From NCBI GenBank assembly GCA_012839395.1, contig DUNJ01000180.1, forward strand, positions 1 through 24,134: a stretch of 24,134 nt of DNA, in the 5' to 3' direction. The stretch's first letter is position 1. Each line of letters begins with the position of its first letter. Under the pieces are notes generated by a model that was given only the letters and a program-made list of their open reading frames with translations, ran no database searches and was not told the origin of the DNA. Of the stretch, positions 20,863 through 24,134 are shown piece by piece. Source of the stretch: Tepidimicrobium sp. Lineage in GTDB: Bacteria > Bacillota > Clostridia > Tissierellales > Tepidimicrobiaceae. The translations under genes were made by a program, and so were the position numbers.

Positions 20863-22200
20863 CTACAGCCAGGTCTTTTTCGCCATCTCATCTACGAATA
20901 TCTTATTGGTTTTACTCTTCATAAGATTGTTTAGCAATAGCTCGGTTACCTCTTGAATAGGCATATTCCCTAAGGCCCGTCTAATGGACCAAATGGTATC
21001 CAATTCCTTTTGAGATAGCAATAGCTCTTCCTTTCTGGTTCCAGATTTGTTTATATCTAAGGCCGGAAATATCCTCTTCTCCGATAATTTCCTATCTAGA
21101 TGTATCTCCATATTACCTGTACCCTTAAATTCCTCAAATATAACATCATCCATTCTACTTCCCGTATCCACCAATGCGGTGGCCAATATGGTTAAGCTAC
21201 CTCCCTCTTCCATATTACGAGCTGCCCCATAAAACCTCTTAGGCTTGTGTAATGCTCCCGGATCCAACCCACCGGAAAGGGTTCTCCCCGTAGCGGGAAT
21301 TGTTAGATTATAGGCTCGGGCTAATCGAGTGATACTATCTAATAAGACCACCACATCCTTCCCATGCTCCACCAACCTCTTGGCCCTTTCAAGGACTATT
21401 TCAGCCACTTTGGTATGGTGTGAGGGTAGTTCATCAAATGTGGAGGATACTACATCTCCCTTTACGGATCTTTTCATATCCGTCACTTCCTCCGGTCTTT
21501 CATCTATTAGGAGCACTATTATCTCTATTTCTGGATGGTTCCTAGAAATAGCGTTGGCGATCTTTTTTAGAAGAGTGGTCTTTCCTGCCTTTGGTGGGGA
21601 TACTATCATTCCCCTTTGTCCCTTCCCTATAGGGGCTATTAAGTCTATGAGCCTAGTAGAAAGGTCAGTGGAAATGGTCTCTAAGGCCATCCTCTCCCTA
21701 GGATATATGGGAGTTAGGCTATCGAAGTCTGGCCTATCGATGCTGGTCTCCGGACTTAAACCGTTTACGTTTTTCACATATAGAAGGGCTTTGTATTTTT
21801 CCCCGGATTTGGCAGGCCTTGTAATTCCAAATATCTTATCTCCGGTCTTAAGCTTAAACCGCCTTATCTGGGCGGGAGATACATATATATCGTTGTCTCC
21901 CGATAGGTAATTATCACATCTTAAAAAACCATATCCTTCTTGGTGGACATCCAATATACCTTCAGCACTATTTATATTATCCATCTGTTCTAGCTCTTCT
22001 GCCACCTTATCTGGCAGCTGGTCCATATTTATATCCTCTATATCGATTTCCTCTACTTTCTCCTCTTCTTCTACCCCAGCCCTAACTATCAGATCTATCA
22101 ATTCATCCTTCCTATATTTGGTAATACCTTTTATTCCCATAGCCTTAGCTATAACCCGCAAATCGGCTACTTTTTTATCGCGTAAAATACTTAAATCCAA
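20863..22200 (-). CDS. rho: Transcription termination factor Rho
   Basis: 445-residue hexameric RNA helicase that ends transcription. Rho_N helical domain (1-45), an acidic linker (45-62), the RNA-binding CSD domain with EGYGFLR (88-94), and the ATPase domain with P-loop SPPKAGKTTLL (201-211), LLIDERPEEVTDM and the Q/R loops (GRTLSGGLDPGALHKPKRF). No large N-terminal insertion. The start is TTG with GGAGGTG upstream; no ATG nearby suits the Rho_N start DLSILRDKKVADLR. A hairpin leader precedes it. Confidence 0.97.
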   Translation of the reverse strand: MDLSILRDKKVADLRVIAKAMGIKGITKYRKDELIDLIVRAGVEEEEKVEEIDIEDINMDQLPDKVAEELEQMDNINSAEGILDVHQEGYGFLRCDNYLSGDNDIYVSPAQIRRFKLKTGDKIFGITRPAKSGEKYKALLYVKNVNGLSPETSIDRPDFDSLTPIYPRERMALETISTDLSTRLIDLIAPIGKGQRGMIVSPPKAGKTTLLKKIANAISRNHPEIEIIVLLIDERPEEVTDMKRSVKGDVVSSTFDELPSHHTKVAEIVLERAKRLVEHGKDVVVLLDSITRLARAYNLTIPATGRTLSGGLDPGALHKPKRFYGAARNMEEGGSLTILATALVDTGSRMDDVIFEEFKGTGNMEIHLDRKLSEKRIFPALDINKSGTRKEELLLSQKELDTIWSIRRALGNMPIQEVTELLLNNLMKSKTNKIFVDEMAKKTWL

Positions 22201-22220
22201 AACTGCACCTCCATAATATT

Positions 22221-22269
22221 AAAAACATAGCCGCTAAAACCAAATATTAGATATATAAGGTTTCAGCGG
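22221..22269 (-). terminator. Hairpin in the rho leader: glpX terminator or rho attenuator
   Basis: Minus strand: CCGCTGAAACC (22269-22259), 17-nt loop, GGTTTTAGCGG (22241-22231), an 11-bp stem with one G-U, then CTATGTTTTTAA. It lies between glpX and rho, 9 nt before the rho GGAGG. The T-tract is imperfect, so partial termination is likely. Confidence 0.6.
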
Positions 22270-22276
22270 TCATAAT

Positions 22277-22305
22277 TTTATAAAATTATATATTTTACTC
22301 TACAA
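22277..22305 (-). promoter_or_regulatory. Possible promoter of rho
   Basis: Minus strand: TTGTAG (22305-22300), 17-nt spacer, TATAAA (22282-22277). The predicted start (about 22270) falls at the foot of the following hairpin, so the rho mRNA would begin with that stem. Confidence 0.5.
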
Positions 22306-22339
22306 TACGAAATGCTTCTAAGAAATGAAATCGATAATA

Positions 22340-23311
22340 TTATTTCGCATATTTCGGTTTTTTATCCAACCTATGAATGGTCTCTACAAATCTGACGGTC
22401 CCCGTTTCTGCCCTCATCACCACTGAATAGGTTTTAGCCATTTTGTTCCCACGATATACCACTCCCTTTAGCAACTCACCGTTGGAAACCCCGGTAGCAG
22501 AAAACATTATTTCATTCCCCGCAGCTAAATCCTCTATGGTGAATATTTTATCTATATCGTAAATTCCCATCCTCTTGCATCTCTCTTTTTCTTCCTCATC
22601 TATAGGATGGAGCTTTCCTTGAAATTCTCCACCCATACATTTCAATGCAGCTGCAGCTAGTACCCCCTCCGGTGCCCCGCCTATCCCCACCATAATATCT
22701 ACACCGGAATCTTCAAAGCAGGTTGCCATGGCCGCCGCTACATCTCCATCTTGAAATAGCTTTATCCTAGCGCCAACTTCTCTCACCCTTCGGATCATTT
22801 CATCGTGCCTAGGCCTGTCCAGCATGGTTACGGTTATATCGGATATATCCTTATCTAACGCCTGGGATAGGATCCTCAGGTTCTCCTCTATGGGCAGATC
22901 CAATCTTACCTTCCCCACGCCCTTTGGCCCAGTTGCTATCTTGTTCATATATATATCTGGAGAATGCAATAGGGAACCCCTAGGCCCTACCGCCACTACG
23001 GATATGGCGTTGGATAACCCCTTGGCTACAGCTGTAGTTCCATCTAGTGGATCTACCGCTATATCTAACTTCAATGAATCCTCCGTTGCCTTTCCTATCT
23101 GCTCCCCAATATAGAGCATGGGGGCCTCGTCCATTTCACCTTCTCCAATAACTACTACACCATCTATATTTATTGTGTCAAACATCTTTCGCATACCATC
23201 TACAGCCGCCTGATCTGCTAGTTCCTTATCCCCTCTCCCTAAATGTTGGGCACTTTGTAATGCGGCCGTTTCAGTTACTCTAACCAAATTCAATGCCAAA
23301 TTTCTATCCAT
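22340..23311 (-). CDS. glpX: Fructose-1,6-bisphosphatase, class II
   Basis: 323-residue GlpX-type phosphatase that converts fructose 1,6-bisphosphate to fructose 6-phosphate in gluconeogenesis. MDRNLALNLVRVTETAALQ is the family start. Metal-binding motifs GEGEMDEAPMLYIGE and VDPLDGTTAVAKG are intact, and GIGGAPEGVLAAAALKC is the downstream signature. The ATG at 23311 has AGGAGG 6 nt upstream; a GTG five codons earlier lies on the ribosome site and is rejected. It follows the transaldolase gene by 75 nt. In Bacillus a second murA gene (murAB) sits at this junction; it is absent here. Confidence 0.95.
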   Translation of the reverse strand: MDRNLALNLVRVTETAALQSAQHLGRGDKELADQAAVDGMRKMFDTINIDGVVVIGEGEMDEAPMLYIGEQIGKATEDSLKLDIAVDPLDGTTAVAKGLSNAISVVAVGPRGSLLHSPDIYMNKIATGPKGVGKVRLDLPIEENLRILSQALDKDISDITVTMLDRPRHDEMIRRVREVGARIKLFQDGDVAAAMATCFEDSGVDIMVGIGGAPEGVLAAAALKCMGGEFQGKLHPIDEEEKERCKRMGIYDIDKIFTIEDLAAGNEIMFSATGVSNGELLKGVVYRGNKMAKTYSVVMRAETGTVRFVETIHRLDKKPKYAK

Positions 23312-23332
23312 CAAATCCCTCCTCACAGCCGT

Positions 23333-23341
23333 ATAATACCA
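23333..23341 (-). promoter_or_regulatory. Possible promoter of glpX (extended -10)
   Basis: Minus strand: TGG-TATTAT, 22 nt before the glpX start, with only a weak -35 (TTTAGC, 17 nt upstream). It would give a leader of about 15 nt. Confidence 0.3.
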
Positions 23342-23386
23342 TGTCTTATATATTAGCTAAAAACTATGAAAAGGGGAAGAGGATTA

Positions 23387-24040
23387 TTAATCCCCATCCC
23401 GGAATACCCCTTCCCAGTCCCTTAAAAAACTTTCAATCCCAGAATCCGTTAGGGGGTGATCTAACATCTGTTGAAATACCTTGTAGGGTATTGTAGCTAT
23501 ATGAGCTCCTGCCTTAGCCGATTGAATTACATGGATGGGATGCCTTATGCTTGCTGCAATTATCTCAGTCCCTATCCCATGTAGTTGAAATATATAAGCG
23601 ATATCCTCCACTATGTACATCCCTTGGCTACTTATATCATCCAATCTACCAATAAATGGACTAACATAGGTAGCTCCTGCCCTGGCCGCTAACAACGCCT
23701 GGTTGGAGGAAAATATTAAGGTTACATTGGTCTTTATCCCTTCCTTGGAAAGTATGCTAACAGCTTCTAAGCCTTCCCTAGTCATAGGTATCTTTATCAC
23801 CATATTGAAGCTCATCTTAGAAAGTTTTCTAGCCTCCTCTAACATACCCTCTACATCCAAGGATATGACCTCTGCACTTATAGGGCCGTCCACTACGCTA
23901 TTTATTTCCTGGATTACTTGGTAAAAATCTTTGCCCTCTTTAGCTATCAAGGATGGATTGGTGGTAACCCCAGATAGCACACCCCAGCGACTCACTTCCC
24001 TAATTTCATCCACATTAGCTGTATCAATAAATAGCTTCAT
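23387..24040 (-). CDS. tal: Small transaldolase (TalC / fructose-6-phosphate aldolase family)
   Basis: 217-residue Schiff-base aldolase with the catalytic Lys83 (VIKIPMT), the N-terminal MKLFIDTANVDEI and the GVTTNPSLIAKEG loop. Glu57 (SAEVIS) stands where E. coli FsaA has Gln59; a glutamate there is the transaldolase state, so I call it transaldolase rather than fructose-6-phosphate aldolase. It links glycolysis and the pentose phosphate pathway, joining RpiB. The ATG at 24040 has AGAGGTGG upstream. It follows fba by 25 nt and precedes glpX, matching the Bacillus fbaA-ywjH order. Confidence 0.93.
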   Translation of the reverse strand: MKLFIDTANVDEIREVSRWGVLSGVTTNPSLIAKEGKDFYQVIQEINSVVDGPISAEVISLDVEGMLEEARKLSKMSFNMVIKIPMTREGLEAVSILSKEGIKTNVTLIFSSNQALLAARAGATYVSPFIGRLDDISSQGMYIVEDIAYIFQLHGIGTEIIAASIRHPIHVIQSAKAGAHIATIPYKVFQQMLDHPLTDSGIESFLRDWEGVFRDGD

Positions 24041-24065
24041 AGCTCCACCTCTTTTCAATTAATGG

Positions 24066-24134
24066 CTACGCCCTGCCAGCGGACCCAAATATACTCATCT
24101 TCTCCTTAATTACCTCCTTCATGGCTTCCCTAGC
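24066..24134 (-). CDS. fba: Fructose-bisphosphate aldolase, C-terminal end (partial)
   Basis: Only the last 22 codons are in the window. The end EVIKEKMSIFGSAGRA, then TAG, resembles the C-terminus of class II aldolases, which often close with FGSxGKA. Position immediately before the transaldolase gene matches fbaA in Bacillus. The identification rests on this short tail and synteny, so it is moderate. Confidence 0.6.
   Translation of the reverse strand, partial: AREAMKEVIKEKMSIFGSAGRA

Noticed and set aside
21329..21910. 193-codon open frame on the plus strand
   Set aside because: Antisense to the rho ATPase domain, which has every expected motif; Ser/Leu-rich shadow with no ribosome site.
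23367..23404. Possible terminator after the transaldolase gene
   Set aside because: GGGGA and TCCCC can pair before TTTT, but the 5-bp stem overlaps the stop codon and the pairing is ambiguous.
1..24134. tRNA, rRNA, CRISPR, insertion sequence or prophage
   Set aside because: No cloverleaf, repeat-spacer series, transposase, or terminal inverted repeats with target duplications were seen.

Overview
The window comes from an AT-rich, low-GC Gram-positive bacterium. The most likely home is Clostridia or Tissierellia. The signs are strong GGAGG-type ribosome binding sites, frequent ATA (Ile) and AGG (Arg) codons, sigma-A promoters of the TTGaNa-17-TATAAT type, a YwmB homologue, and a gene order that follows the fbaA-to-murAA arm of the Bacillus subtilis chromosome. 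This placement rests on gene content and order, not on a database search.

Twenty-seven of the 28 genes lie on the minus strand, so transcription runs from the right end to the left. Right to left they are: the fba tail, a small transaldolase and glpX (central carbon metabolism); rho; rpmE (L31); a DUF1385 membrane protein, prmC and two short ChrA-family transporters; prfA; one plus-strand ZIP metal transporter; a wall hydrolase (membrane anchor, LysM, G5, NlpC/P60); a sua5-ywlE-rpiB-upp-tagO operon; a nine-gene V-type (A/V) ATPase operon (F-I-K-E-C-G-A-B-D in Enterococcus ntp naming); and ywmB-murA, where murA is cut by the window edge.

The V-type ATPase sits between upp/tagO and ywmB/murA. 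In Bacillus, and as far as I know in many clostridia, that slot holds the F1Fo ATP synthase operon. The proteolipid subunit has the full set of Na+-binding side chains known from the E. hirae enzyme, so the motor is predicted to be Na+-coupled. The operon has a near-ideal sigma-A promoter, a leader with two adjacent hairpins, and a 23-bp perfect palindrome as terminator.

Proposed transcription units are: fba-tal-(glpX); rho with a 5'-end hairpin; rpmE with its own promoter and terminator; DUF1385-prmC-chr-chr; prfA; the ZIP gene alone; the NlpC/P60 gene alone; sua5-ywlE-rpiB-upp-tagO; the V-ATPase; and ywmB-murA. Most genes are core functions: translation termination (RF1, PrmC, L31), tRNA t6A synthesis, nucleotide salvage, cell-wall precursors, ion-coupled energy conversion and gluconeogenesis.

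I saw no mobile element, CRISPR array, phage gene, tRNA or rRNA. The least explained parts are non-coding: mutually exclusive hairpins before ywmB, the 443-nt gap before the V-ATPase, a structured stretch between rpmE and the DUF1385 gene, and the rho leader.
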